From Syntrophaceae bacterium (lineage in GTDB: Bacteria; Desulfobacterota; BSN033; UBA1163), in contig JACAEX010000043.1 of assembly GCA_013388635.1 (NCBI GenBank), positions 62,001 through 126,000 of the forward strand: DNA of 64,000 nt. The letters are read 5' to 3'. Position numbers and translations under genes: made by a program. The notes beneath the pieces are model-generated. The model was given only the letters and a program-made list of their open reading frames with translations. It was not told where the DNA came from and did no database searches. Below, piece by piece: positions 19,595-29,536 of this stretch. Position 1 is the first letter of the stretch, and each line of letters begins with the position of its first letter.

Positions 19595-20608
19595 TCAATA
19601 TCGGCGGTTTTCATTGGCGGACCGGTAGGCATCATCCACCAGCTTCAAGGTCTTGAGGTTGTCGAGAGGATCGGTTTCAAAGGGCTTTCCGGTTCGCAGA
19701 CACTCCACGAAGTGAGAGATGGCATGGTCGTACGAGCTCTGATAGGCCTCATCGAGATCGAAACAGACCGTCTCGTTCGTCTCCCCGGCAATGCTCAGTG
19801 TGTCGTTCTCAAAGAGAATGCTCGCACGATCGCCAATCAGCTCCAACCGGTCTCTCGGAAGGGGTGGAGCACCGGCCGCTGAGAAGTTTCCCGAAACCGT
19901 ACCAATAGCCCCTCCTTCAGCCTTGAGCATGATGAGCGCAACATCCTCGCCGATCACCTCAGGGCTGATCCGGCTGATCCTCGCGCTGACCACGCTCATC
20001 TCCCCGACCAGAAAACGGGCAGTGTCCAGATGATGGATGAGAAGTTCCAAGATGAGAAAGCGATCCATCTTTGCCATAAAAGGCTGCCTCTCCAGAGCAA
20101 AGGGTCTTCCACTCTCCGCCCTTGTCAGGAGGCCTGAGCTCCTCGTTGAGAATCGAAATTCGCTGATCGGCCCGGTCTTCCCTTCAGCCATCCAGCAGCC
20201 TGCCTGTCGGTATTGGGGTCGGAATCGCCAGTTCTCATGAACCATAAATCTTACTCTCTGACCGATCTCTGCCACCAATGCCTCGGCCTCCCTCAAGGTC
20301 GGAGCCATCGGCTTCTGACAGAGGATGTGAATGCCGCGCTCAGCTGCCATCTTGGCAAATCGGGCGTGGGCTTCCACAGCCACGGCAATGTCAAGGGCGT
20401 CGGGCCTCTCTCGGTCGAGCATCTCTTCGATATCGGAATAAACCCTTGGAATGTTAAATTCCGTTGCTCGAATATTGGCCTTATCCAGATTTCGATTATA
20501 GAGGGCCACCACTTCAACCCCGGAGGCACGAGACCAGGCGATCAGATGATGCCGGGTCACCATCCCGGCCCCGGCTATGGCAACTCTGAGTTTTCTGACA
20601 TTCGTCAT
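19595..20608 (-). CDS. Gfo/Idh/MocA family oxidoreductase
   Basis: RVAIAGAGMVTRHHLIAWSRA Rossmann motif; HILCQKPMAPTLREAEALV. Confidence 0.92.
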   Translation of the reverse strand: MTNVRKLRVAIAGAGMVTRHHLIAWSRASGVEVVALYNRNLDKANIRATEFNIPRVYSDIEEMLDRERPDALDIAVAVEAHARFAKMAAERGIHILCQKPMAPTLREAEALVAEIGQRVRFMVHENWRFRPQYRQAGCWMAEGKTGPISEFRFSTRSSGLLTRAESGRPFALERQPFMAKMDRFLILELLIHHLDTARFLVGEMSVVSARISRISPEVIGEDVALIMLKAEGGAIGTVSGNFSAAGAPPLPRDRLELIGDRASILFENDTLSIAGETNETVCFDLDEAYQSSYDHAISHFVECLRTGKPFETDPLDNLKTLKLVDDAYRSANENRRY

Positions 20609-20651
20609 ATCCTCCGTCTCCTCAAAAAAGGGAAATGGGGCAGAGGACTTC

Positions 20652-22379
20652 TTAATACTCCGTATAAGCGCCCTTGCTGGCCGGAGCCGCAGATTGAGTA
20701 TACCGTTTCAATACCCCGGACCGGCGGGGAAATTCTGGCATCTTCCAGCGTTGCCTCCTTTTGTGAAGGTTCTCCTCGACCTTTTCTGGGCTCATGGGAG
20801 TGCCCTGAATTCCGACCACCTCCAACCTCCTCTGAGGGATGTCTATCCTTATCAGATCGCCATTCTCAACCAGAGCAATCGGGCCACCCCGGGCTGCTTC
20901 TGGACAGACATGACCAATGCATGGGCCCCTTGTCGCACCCGAGTACCTTCCGTCGGTGATGAGAGCAGTGGTCTTCGAGAGCAGGGGGTCTGCGGCCAGC
21001 GCCTCTGTCGTGGCAAGCATCTCCGGCATCCCCGTTCCTCTCGGCCCTTCATAACGGATGATGATCACATCCCCGGGTTTGATCTTCTTCTGGAGAACAG
21101 CGGCCAGGGCCTCTTCTTCCCGGTCGAAGACAATTGCTGGGCCTGTATGGACCAACATCTCCTTTGCCACAGCTGAAAACTTGATCACCGCACCTTCAGG
21201 AGCCAGACTTCCCTTGAGAACGGCAATCGACCCTTTTAGAGAGGCATTCTTCGCCTGCCGGATGACATCCTCCCGGCTCAGTTTATGATTTCTCAGCCAT
21301 CCCTCGTTCCTCTCAAAGAAGCCCTCCTTCTTTAAATCCTCCAAATTCTCTTTCAGCGTCTTTCCTGTAACGGTTAAGACATCGAGGTTCAAGAGATCCC
21401 GGATCTCCCATTGGACTCGAGGAATCCCTCCTGCAAACCAGAAGAGCTCGGTCAGAAATCTTCCGCTGGGCTGGATATCGGTGAGGTAGGGAACGCTCCG
21501 GTTGGCCTTCTCGAAATCGTCGCAGGTGATCTCAATGCCGAGCTCGTGGCCGATCGCCGGAAGGTGAAGCAAGGCATTGGTCGATCCGGCAATGGCCGCA
21601 TGAACCTTGATCGCATTAAGAAAGGCCTCTCGGGTCAGGATGTCTGAAACCCGGATCCCTCTCTCTGCCAGTTCCATAACCCTCTGGCCTGCCTTTCGCG
21701 CATATCGGTAAATCTCCCGTAGGGTCGCGGGGATGAGCGCCGCTCCAGGAAGGGCCATTCCTAAGGCCTCGGACATGCACTGCATGGTGCTGGCCGTCCC
21801 CATGAACTGGCAGGCACCCGAGCTCGGATCGCACGACAGGATATAGGGCCTGGCCTCCTCTTTTGATACCCTTCCCTGTTTATATCCTGAGGTAATCTCT
21901 CCGCTCTTAGCGGAATGGGTCATATCCGGACCTAAGCGGGCACTTCCTCCCGGGATATGGAGGGCCGGGATATTGATCCGGGAGGCGGCCATCAGATGTG
22001 CAGGGATCGCCTTATCACAGGAGGAGACGAGAACGATCCCATCCCAGGGCAAGACCGCAGCATGGACCTCGACCATTTCGCAGATGATCTCCCTGGAAAG
22101 GAGGATATAGTTCATCCCATCGTGACCCATGGCCCAGCCATCGCAGATGTCCGTCACATGGAACTCCGAAGGTTTTCCTCCGCCCTGATAAACGCCCTTT
22201 GAGACCTCCTGAGAGATCGAATCGAGATGAAAACTGCCCGCGTGGCTGTGGCCGAAGACGTCGTCGATCAATATCTGTGGCCGCTCGAGATCCTCCTCGG
22301 ACCAGTCCATCCCGCACCGCAAGGTATCGATCTGAAGCCAGTTCTCCCGAAATGGTCTCCCTCTCTGTTGAATCGCCAT
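20652..22379 (-). CDS. IlvD/Edd family dehydratase (dihydroxy-acid/sugar-acid dehydratase)
   Basis: SSCDKAIPAHLMAASRINIPALHIPGG, GACQFMGTASTMQCMSEALGMALPG, ALITDGRYSGATRGPCIGHVCPEAARGGPIAL. Start trimmed to MAIQQRGRPFRENW. Confidence 0.93.
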   Translation of the reverse strand: MAIQQRGRPFRENWLQIDTLRCGMDWSEEDLERPQILIDDVFGHSHAGSFHLDSISQEVSKGVYQGGGKPSEFHVTDICDGWAMGHDGMNYILLSREIICEMVEVHAAVLPWDGIVLVSSCDKAIPAHLMAASRINIPALHIPGGSARLGPDMTHSAKSGEITSGYKQGRVSKEEARPYILSCDPSSGACQFMGTASTMQCMSEALGMALPGAALIPATLREIYRYARKAGQRVMELAERGIRVSDILTREAFLNAIKVHAAIAGSTNALLHLPAIGHELGIEITCDDFEKANRSVPYLTDIQPSGRFLTELFWFAGGIPRVQWEIRDLLNLDVLTVTGKTLKENLEDLKKEGFFERNEGWLRNHKLSREDVIRQAKNASLKGSIAVLKGSLAPEGAVIKFSAVAKEMLVHTGPAIVFDREEEALAAVLQKKIKPGDVIIIRYEGPRGTGMPEMLATTEALAADPLLSKTTALITDGRYSGATRGPCIGHVCPEAARGGPIALVENGDLIRIDIPQRRLEVVGIQGTPMSPEKVEENLHKRRQRWKMPEFPRRSGVLKRYTQSAAPASKGAYTEY

Positions 22380-22505
22380 ACGCTTTACCTCCCCGGGAAG
22401 AAGATTCAGCCAGAATCCTATCAAATATTTTCTCCTGAATCAATCGATTTCGTGCAGCGAAATTTATGGCATTTCTACCAAAATTCTTGTATATATGGAA
22501 AGAGT

Positions 22506-22811
22506 ATGAAGCCAATCGATGCCGACAGAAAAATCATTCTGAGCCATCCCACGGACAACGTCGCCACTGCAAAATCTGAGATCCAACCTGAGACGATCCT
22601 TTTCTTACCAAAGGGAAGAAAGATTGAGGTAAGGGAGGAGATTCCGTTCGGTCATAAGGTCTGCCTCCGGACGATACCAAAGGGAGGCCCTGTGATCAAA
22701 TACGGCGAGCGCATCGGGAGGGCGATTCGAACAATCCGGCCTGGAGAGTTGGTCCACATCCATAATGTGGTGGGCGAGCGGGGAAAGAGTCAAAGTAAAA
22801 ATAAAGGTTAA
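22506..22811 (+). CDS. SAF-domain protein, UxaA small-subunit-like
   Basis: MKPIDADRKIILSHPTDNVATAKSEIQPETILFLPKGRKIEVREEIPFGHKVCLRTIPKGGPVIKYGERIGRA, typical of UxaA N-domain. Start trimmed from track 22227. Confidence 0.88.
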   Translation: MKPIDADRKIILSHPTDNVATAKSEIQPETILFLPKGRKIEVREEIPFGHKVCLRTIPKGGPVIKYGERIGRAIRTIRPGELVHIHNVVGERGKSQSKNKG

Positions 22812-22834
22812 GGTTAAGATTGAGGTCCAGGAAA

Positions 22835-23992
22835 ATGAATTTTCTGGGCTATAAACGACCGGATGGAAAGGTTGGGGTGAGGAACCACATCGCCATCATT
22901 CCATCGGTCGTCTGTGCAAGCGAAGTCTGTATCGCGATTGCCAGGAAGGTGAAGGGCACAGTGGCGATCCCCCATCCCCATGGCTGTGCCCAGTTGCCCT
23001 TTGACGCTGAGCAGACAGCGAGGACTTTAATCGGCGTTGGCAAAAATCCCAATGTGGCAGCCGTTCTGGTCATCGGCCTGGGATGCGAAGTTGTCGATCC
23101 CTTCCTGATCGCCTCCAAGATCGCAGAGTCAGACAAGTTGGTTAAGAGTCTGATCATCCAGGAGGTCGGAGGAACCCTGAAAACGGTAAAAGAAGGGACC
23201 AGGATGGCCAGAGCGATGTGGTCAGAGGCGTCTCGTTTCAAGAGGGAAAGGGTGGATCTGGATTCATTGATCCTTGGCGTGGAGTGCGGAGGTTCAGATG
23301 CCTGTTCCGGTCTTTCGGCCAATCCAGCCCTCGGCGTGGCCAGCGATCTCTTGATCAAAGAGGGCGGAACCGTCATCCTCTCAGAAACGACGGAGAGCAT
23401 CGGAGCCGAACATATCCTGGCGAAGAGGGCGATCAATAAGAAGGTGAAGGAGAGAATCCTGGAGATCGTGAGACGGACGGAGAGTCGGGCGCTTAATCTC
23501 GGGCTTGACATCGGAAAGGCGAACCCGGCACCCGGCAACATCAGGGGCGGGATCACCACTCTGGAAGAGAAGTCCCTCGGATGCATATTGAAAGGCGGAA
23601 GCAGCAGGATCATGGAAGTCCTTGAGTATGCGGAAGCCCCGGCTCAAAAAGGTCTCGTCCTCATGGATACCCCTGGACATGACGCCGAATCTGTCACGGG
23701 ATTGATCGCAGGGGGTGCGCAGATCATTGCCTTTACAACGGGTCGCGGAACCCCTGTGGGATCTCCCATTGCTCCGGTCATCAAGATATCGACCAATTCC
23801 CACCTCTATTCGAAGATGAAGGACAATATCGATATCGACGCCGGTGAGATCATCACAGGGGACAAGACGGTTCAGGAGGTGGGAGAGAAGATCTTCAGGG
23901 AGGTTCTAAGGGTTGCCTCGGGAAGGTTGACCAAGAGCGAAATCCTGGGCCATCGGGAATTTGCGATCAACCGGATCGGTCCCTCTTTTTAA
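22835..23992 (+). CDS. UxaA family hydrolase large subunit (altronate/galactarate dehydratase-like)
   Basis: GYKRPDGKVGVRNHIAIIPSVVCASEV; HPHGCAQLPFDAEQTARTLIGVGKNPNVAAVLVIGLGCE; GVECGGSDACSGLSANPALG. Confidence 0.93.
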   Translation: MNFLGYKRPDGKVGVRNHIAIIPSVVCASEVCIAIARKVKGTVAIPHPHGCAQLPFDAEQTARTLIGVGKNPNVAAVLVIGLGCEVVDPFLIASKIAESDKLVKSLIIQEVGGTLKTVKEGTRMARAMWSEASRFKRERVDLDSLILGVECGGSDACSGLSANPALGVASDLLIKEGGTVILSETTESIGAEHILAKRAINKKVKERILEIVRRTESRALNLGLDIGKANPAPGNIRGGITTLEEKSLGCILKGGSSRIMEVLEYAEAPAQKGLVLMDTPGHDAESVTGLIAGGAQIIAFTTGRGTPVGSPIAPVIKISTNSHLYSKMKDNIDIDAGEIITGDKTVQEVGEKIFREVLRVASGRLTKSEILGHREFAINRIGPSF

Positions 23993-23994
23993 AA

Positions 23995-24140
23995 ACATAA
24001 ATTCGAAGCACAAAATCCGAATTTCGAAACAAATTCAGATCGCCAGAATTCAAAGTGATAAATTGATATTGGTTTTGGAAATTTGAACATTTGGATTTTG
24101 AATTAGTTTCGATATTCGAATTTCGAAATCTCTCTTTATA
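23995..24140. repeat. AT-rich imperfect inverted-repeat intergenic element (TTCGAAACAAATTC family)
   Basis: ATCCGAATTTCGAAACAAATTC pairs imperfectly with GAATTAGTTTCGATATTCGAAT. Core TTCGAAACAAATTCA recurs in 59280-59385. Confidence 0.7.
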
Positions 24141-24150
24141 AGGAGCCCTC

Positions 24151-25056
24151 ATGTTCAAGCCTGAAGGCATTTATGTGGCGATGATGACCCCTTTTGAAGG
24201 CGGAAGGATTAACGAAGCCGTCGTCCGCCAGATGGTAGACTTCGTCATAGAGAGAGGGGTTCATGGAATCTTCCCGGTCGGCTCCGTGGGCGAATTTGTC
24301 CACCTCGGTTTTGAGGAGAAGGTCTTTCTCATGCAGATCGTCCATGATCAAGCACGGGGAAGGGTCCCTGTGACGCCTGGAATCACCTCCACCCGTCCGG
24401 AAGACTCCATCCGTCTTGCCAAAAAGGCCCGAGAGATCGGTTGCGAGGCTGTGGTGATCGCTCCTCCTTACTACTATCCTCTCAGTCAGGAAAATATGGA
24501 GCGCTACTTTGAGACGGTGAGCGATGCGATCGATCTTCCGATCATCCTCTACAACATCCCGCTCTTCGCCCCTCCGATCGGTACCGATCTGGTCGAACGC
24601 CTCTCTCGTCGGAAGAACATCGTCGCTATGAAGGACTCCAGTGGGAGCATGGTCGATCTTCTCCACTACATGGACAAGGTCCGGTTAATCGGAGAGGACC
24701 TCTCCTTTCTGGTGGGCCGGGAGGATATCCTCTTCCCTGCCTTGATGGTGGGAGCAAAGGGATGTATGACCGCCACATCAGGCATTCTTCCGGAGATCAT
24801 GGTCGGGATTTACAACGCCTGGCGAGACGGTGATTATGAGAAAGCCAGAGAGCTTCAGCTCTCCATCCTCTTGCTGATTCGCGCAATGTTCTCGGTTCCA
24901 TTCCCCCTTGGATTTAAGACCGCCCTCGAAGTCAGGGGATTTAAAATGGGCCCGCCTCAACAGCCCCTCTCCGATGCGGAGTATTCTCGGTTTGCGGAAA
25001 CAAAGAACCGCATCCAAGAGATCATGAAAGTAATCCTCCATGGTCTAAATTCTTAA
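24151..25056 (+). CDS. Dihydrodipicolinate synthase/N-acetylneuraminate lyase family aldolase
   Basis: VAMMTPFEGGRINEAVVRQMVDFVIERGVHGIFPVGSVGEF; VVIAPPYYYPLSQENMERYF; ILYNIPLF; NIVAMKDSSG. Confidence 0.93.
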   Translation: MFKPEGIYVAMMTPFEGGRINEAVVRQMVDFVIERGVHGIFPVGSVGEFVHLGFEEKVFLMQIVHDQARGRVPVTPGITSTRPEDSIRLAKKAREIGCEAVVIAPPYYYPLSQENMERYFETVSDAIDLPIILYNIPLFAPPIGTDLVERLSRRKNIVAMKDSSGSMVDLLHYMDKVRLIGEDLSFLVGREDILFPALMVGAKGCMTATSGILPEIMVGIYNAWRDGDYEKARELQLSILLLIRAMFSVPFPLGFKTALEVRGFKMGPPQQPLSDAEYSRFAETKNRIQEIMKVILHGLNS

Positions 25057-25122
25057 TCCCCGGAGTGCACCTTCTGTTTTTCCTTCCTGAAAGCAGCTGG
25101 GTCTGACAGTTACGAAGGAGGA

Positions 25123-25971
25123 TTACTTCTTCAGGGCGGCCATGAGTTTGGCATGTTCTCCTTCGAGCATGCCGTAGGTATGTTTTGGCTCAGGAAATCT
25201 CCCTGCCCTCACCTCTTCCGCATAGGTCTCGAGGGCCTTCAATGTCTCCTCTCCCAAGTTGGCATACCTCTTCACGAACTTTGCGGTAAAGGCCTGGAAG
25301 ATTCCCAGGATGTCACTGACGATCATGAGCTGACCATCCGCATCGGCTCCAGCCCCGATACTGTAAACCGGGATGGTCAATACATCCCGGATGATCTTGC
25401 AGACCTCCTGGGGAACAGCCTCCACAAGCAGGGAAAAGGCCCCGGCCTTCTCGACCGCCTTCGCATCCTCGATCAGGTCTATCGCAGCCTCAGCCGTACG
25501 GCCCTGGGCCTTGAACCCGCCAAGCTGACCCGAACTCTGAGGGGTCAAACCGATATGGCCCATCACCAGCATCCCCCCATCTGAGATCGCCCTGATCTGG
25601 GCACAGACCCTTTGGCCTCCCTCCAGCTTGATCGCATCGACCCTCGCCTCTTTAAAGAAACGACCAGCATTTCGAACCGCCTCATCCGCATTCACCTGAT
25701 AGGAGAGAAAGGGCATATCACCGATCACAAAGGTATTGGGAGCCCCTCGCCGAACTGCCTCGGAATGGTAGATGCATTGATCCATGGTGACCGGAATGGT
25801 GCCTTCATAACCGTAGATGCACATGCCCAGAGAATCGCCTACGAGAATCATATCCATCCCTGCTTTTTCCGCAAACTGGGCGGTCCAGTAATCGTAGGCC
25901 GTCACCCAGACCGCTTTCTTCCCAGATTCCTTCATGCTCTGAAGATCGAACCGGGTCAGCTTCGTTTTCAT
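25123..25971 (-). CDS. panB: 3-methyl-2-oxobutanoate hydroxymethyltransferase
   Basis: VWVTAYDYWTAQFAEKAGMDMILVGDSLGMCIYGYEGTIPVTMDQ; MGHIGLTPQSSGQLGGFKAQGRT; SIGAGADADGQLMIVSDILG. Confidence 0.93.
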   Translation of the reverse strand: MKTKLTRFDLQSMKESGKKAVWVTAYDYWTAQFAEKAGMDMILVGDSLGMCIYGYEGTIPVTMDQCIYHSEAVRRGAPNTFVIGDMPFLSYQVNADEAVRNAGRFFKEARVDAIKLEGGQRVCAQIRAISDGGMLVMGHIGLTPQSSGQLGGFKAQGRTAEAAIDLIEDAKAVEKAGAFSLLVEAVPQEVCKIIRDVLTIPVYSIGAGADADGQLMIVSDILGIFQAFTAKFVKRYANLGEETLKALETYAEEVRAGRFPEPKHTYGMLEGEHAKLMAALKK

Positions 25972-26074
25972 CTCTCCCTCCTCAACTTTTTTTTACAAAC
26001 TTAAAACGTTGCGTATCCTCTGATCACAAATGGACAGCCTGACTCCAATTTATTATACTTGATTTCATAAGATT

Positions 26075-27733
26075 GTGAAAATGAAAATCCTTCTGATTCA
26101 ACCGCCGGTTCGGGATTTTTATCAGACCACGATACGGACACAGCCGATCGGCCTGGCCTATCTTGCTGCCTCTCTTCAAAAACATGGCTACGAAGTCGAG
26201 ATTCTCGACTGCCAAAAAGGGACGAAGAAATCGGTCCCCATCCCTGCCGAGCTCTCCTATCTCAAGGCTCTCTACCCCTTTGATGACCGGAGTCCGTTCA
26301 AGCTCTATTCGGGCTATTACCATTTCGGAATGGGTTGGGAAGAGATCCGGCGAAAGATCGAGGGCTCGGAGGCCGATCTCTTTGGGATCTCCTCTAACTT
26401 CACGCCATATCATGGCGAGGCATTGGAGATCGCTCGAATTGTTAAGGAATCTGATAGAAGAAGAATCGTGGTCATGGGAGGGGCACATGTCAGCTGCGAT
26501 CCGGAAGGGGTTCTCCGCAACCCGTTCGTCGACTATGTCGTCTTGGGAGAAGGAGAGGTTCGCCTTCCCTCCCTTCTGAATCGCCTTCAAAAAGGAGGAG
26601 TCCCGCGCGATATCGAAGGCATCGGGTATCGGGTGAACGGAGAGATCCGGGTGAATCCGCTCCGGACTTTTATCCAGGATCTGGATTCTCTTCCACATCC
26701 TTCAAGGGAGAGGCTCGATCTGGATCGATATCGGATCGGAAGGAAACGATCCACCATGATCATCACCAGCAGGGGCTGCCCCCATGGATGCGCCTATTGT
26801 TCAACCCATCTCGTGATGGGCACCTCTTTTCGAACCCGGTCTCCAGATGCCATTATTCAGGAGATGATCGCATGCAGGAAGCAATACGACATCCGAGCCT
26901 TTGACATCGAAGATGACAATTTCACCTTTGATCAGGAACGGGCAAAGAGATTGATGAGATTGATCATTGAGACTTTTGGAGAGGAGAATATCGAACTGAC
27001 GGCCATGAACGGCATCTCCTTTGCCTCTCTCGATCAGGAGCTTCTGGAATTGATGAAGAGGGCAGGGTTTAGAACCATCAATCTCTCATTCGTCAGCACA
27101 GATCCGTCGGTCAAAATGATGATGCATCGGCCTGCCGCCCCACATGATTTTCATGAGGTCTTGGAGATGGCCAGAAAGATTGGGTTGAGCGTCATTGCTT
27201 ATGCCATTTTTGGAATGCCAGGTCAAACCATAGAAGAAATGGTGGACACGTTAATCTATCTAATGGAGAAAAGGGTTCTGATCGGGCCGAGCGTTTACTA
27301 TCCCACCCCCGGAACTCCTCTCTTTGAGAAGTGTAGAAAGGAACGGACCCTCCCATCGCATCCCTCCCAATGGCGGTCGAGCGCCCTGCCCATCGAAACG
27401 GATAAATTTAACCGCCTCGATTTATTAACCCTTCTCCGCCTGGTCAGGGTCATCAACTTTATAAAGGGAAAAATGGACCAGGAGGAATTGAGCGAAGGAA
27501 TGACGTGGAAAGCACTTGACCAACTGTTGAAGGCTGAGGCCGAGGCCAAGGATGAGTCAGTGACGTGGAAGGACCTTCTTTCATTGCTCTTGAGAGAAAA
27601 GACCTTTTTCAGTATGAAGACGGATTCTAAGCAAAAGACATCGATTTTGAAAGAGGCGAGTTCCGGAAGGGTCATGGATGCTTTCTTTGAGAGGGCCTGG
27701 GAAACTCCTGTCCTGAAGAGTAGAAATGCTTAA
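26075..27733 (+). CDS. B12-binding domain radical SAM protein
   Basis: ILLIQPPVRDFYQ...PIGLAYLAASLQKHGYEVEILDC N-domain; SRGCPHGCAYCSTHLVMG (CxxxCxxC). Confidence 0.93.
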   Translation: MKMKILLIQPPVRDFYQTTIRTQPIGLAYLAASLQKHGYEVEILDCQKGTKKSVPIPAELSYLKALYPFDDRSPFKLYSGYYHFGMGWEEIRRKIEGSEADLFGISSNFTPYHGEALEIARIVKESDRRRIVVMGGAHVSCDPEGVLRNPFVDYVVLGEGEVRLPSLLNRLQKGGVPRDIEGIGYRVNGEIRVNPLRTFIQDLDSLPHPSRERLDLDRYRIGRKRSTMIITSRGCPHGCAYCSTHLVMGTSFRTRSPDAIIQEMIACRKQYDIRAFDIEDDNFTFDQERAKRLMRLIIETFGEENIELTAMNGISFASLDQELLELMKRAGFRTINLSFVSTDPSVKMMMHRPAAPHDFHEVLEMARKIGLSVIAYAIFGMPGQTIEEMVDTLIYLMEKRVLIGPSVYYPTPGTPLFEKCRKERTLPSHPSQWRSSALPIETDKFNRLDLLTLLRLVRVINFIKGKMDQEELSEGMTWKALDQLLKAEAEAKDESVTWKDLLSLLLREKTFFSMKTDSKQKTSILKEASSGRVMDAFFERAWETPVLKSRNA

Positions 27734-27825
27734 GGAGGTTTAATCCTTACCAATGCAAACTCCTTAGCTGTTGGTTTTTTTGCCGGGAAGTGGTATGGAT
27801 AAGAATAGAGAAAAGAGGATTCAAG

Positions 27826-28464
27826 ATGACAACGATCTATCTGGTGCGTCATGGACAAACCGCATGGAACAAAGAGGAGGTCTTTCGGGGAAGAACGGAC
27901 ATTCCCCTCAATGAAATCGGAATTCGAGAGGCTGAACTGGCCGGAGAGTACCTGAAAGGGATGGACATCGAGGCCATCTATTCCAGTCCTCTCTCTCGGG
28001 CTAAGGAGACCGCCCTAAGAATCGCACACTTTTTCAGTTTGGAAGTCCAACCTCTCGAAGGCATCACGGATATGAGTTTCGGAAAGTGGGAAGGTCGCCC
28101 GCTGAAGGAGGTTCAAGTCGACGATGCGGAGCTGTATCGACAGTGGAGAGAAGAGCCGCATCTGGTCAGACTTCCTGGAGGGGAGACTCTGGATGAGGTT
28201 CGCGTCAGGGCCATGGCCGCGCTCGAAGAGGTGATCGAGTCTCATCCGGGAAGGAATATCGTCCTCGTCTCTCACCGGGTCGTCAACAAAGTCATCATCT
28301 GTGGCATTTTAGGAATAGATAACTCCCATTTCTGGCAGATCGGTCAGGATACAGCCGCCATCAACCGGATCCGATTCGAGAGGGGTAGGTATGTCCTCTC
28401 CCTTTTGAATGAGACCTGCCACCTCAACCCTCTCGAGACCGAGAGGTTGAAGCGCGACTTTTAG
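27826..28464 (+). CDS. Histidine phosphatase family protein (phosphoglycerate mutase-like)
   Basis: TTIYLVRHGQTAWNKEEVFRGRTDIPLNEIG. Start trimmed from track 27790. Confidence 0.92.
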   Translation: MTTIYLVRHGQTAWNKEEVFRGRTDIPLNEIGIREAELAGEYLKGMDIEAIYSSPLSRAKETALRIAHFFSLEVQPLEGITDMSFGKWEGRPLKEVQVDDAELYRQWREEPHLVRLPGGETLDEVRVRAMAALEEVIESHPGRNIVLVSHRVVNKVIICGILGIDNSHFWQIGQDTAAINRIRFERGRYVLSLLNETCHLNPLETERLKRDF

Positions 28465-28505
28465 CCAATTGAAGCGGGTTCGAGGTTATCCGAGATACGT
28501 TTACA

Positions 28506-28928
28506 TCAAGACACAGATTTAAGAAAGTTTTCGATTTTGGTTTTGATCTCGTCCCTGATCTTCCGAAAGACGGCCAATCGCTGCTTCTCCGTTCCAACCG
28601 CTGCCGCGGGGTCTTTAAGGGCCCAATGGAGTCGTTTGCCAGAACCGGGAAAGACAGGACAGCTCATCGCTGCATAATCGCAAAGGGTGATCACATAATC
28701 AAACTCTTGATTGAGGAAATCGTCCACAGATTTGGAGGATTGATGGGAGATATCGATCCCGACCTCTTTCATCACCTCAATGGCCAGAGGGTGAACAAAG
28801 GAGGGAAGGATCCCTGCACTCTGAACCTCCCACTCTCCAGCTCCTAAAGACCTCATCAGTCCCTCAGCCATTTGACTCCGAGCCGAATTTCCAGTACAGA
28901 GAAAGAGGACCTTCTTCTTGCCTGGCAT
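28506..28928 (-). CDS. arsC: Arsenate reductase, low-molecular-weight protein tyrosine phosphatase type
   Basis: KKVLFLCTGNSARSQMAEGLMRSLG active-site loop; DYVITLCDYAAMSCPVFPGSGKRLHWALKDPA. Confidence 0.9.
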   Translation of the reverse strand: MPGKKKVLFLCTGNSARSQMAEGLMRSLGAGEWEVQSAGILPSFVHPLAIEVMKEVGIDISHQSSKSVDDFLNQEFDYVITLCDYAAMSCPVFPGSGKRLHWALKDPAAAVGTEKQRLAVFRKIRDEIKTKIENFLKSVS

Positions 28929-28952
28929 GATAGTTCCGATTTTAAATTGTGA

Positions 28953-29354
28953 TTATCTACCCTTGCTTGACCGCCTGGGAGGATAGGTGGCCTCGATCGT
29001 GCTCTTCATCCCTCCCCGGACATTGAACTCACCAATGACAATCGCCCGGATCGGCTTGGTAGCCTTTACGAAGTCTCTCAGGATTCGGTTGACCGCATTC
29101 TCGTAGAAGATCCCCAAATTCCGGTAACCGAGGATGTACATCTTTAAGGACTTCAATTCTGCACACCACCGATTGGGAACATACCGAATCGTAATGGTCC
29201 CGAAATCCGGCAATCCTGTTCGAGGACAGACGGAGGTAAACTCGGGGATCGAGATGGTGATCTCGTAATCCCTAAATTGATTTTCGAAACATTCGATCTT
29301 CGGAAGAGGGGTGCTGATCCCTGCCTTTGCATGGGCTTCCGTATACTCAGCCAT
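28953..29354 (-). CDS. queF: NADPH-dependent 7-cyano-7-deazaguanine reductase (preQ1 synthase)
   Basis: FTSVCPRTGLPDFGTITIRYVPNRWCAELKSLKMYILGYRN. Confidence 0.95.
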   Translation of the reverse strand: MAEYTEAHAKAGISTPLPKIECFENQFRDYEITISIPEFTSVCPRTGLPDFGTITIRYVPNRWCAELKSLKMYILGYRNLGIFYENAVNRILRDFVKATKPIRAIVIGEFNVRGGMKSTIEATYPPRRSSKGR

Positions 29355-29536
29355 GGTCTCACCTTTTTAGAGCCATCTTAATTCCAGGGCCTGGGCTCAG
29401 GCCGTGGAGAATTACATTATAATTGCACGCGGAATACAATGTCAAAAGGAAAGATATTGAATCTTTTTCTCACTATTGTTAAATATAGGTGGTATAATCT
29501 CGAGGGATTTAATAAGAATTTGGCTGAGGTGAAGAT

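Noticed and set aside
22849-23613. 254-aa - strand ORF
   Set aside because: Antisense to the UxaA large subunit, which has strong family motifs.
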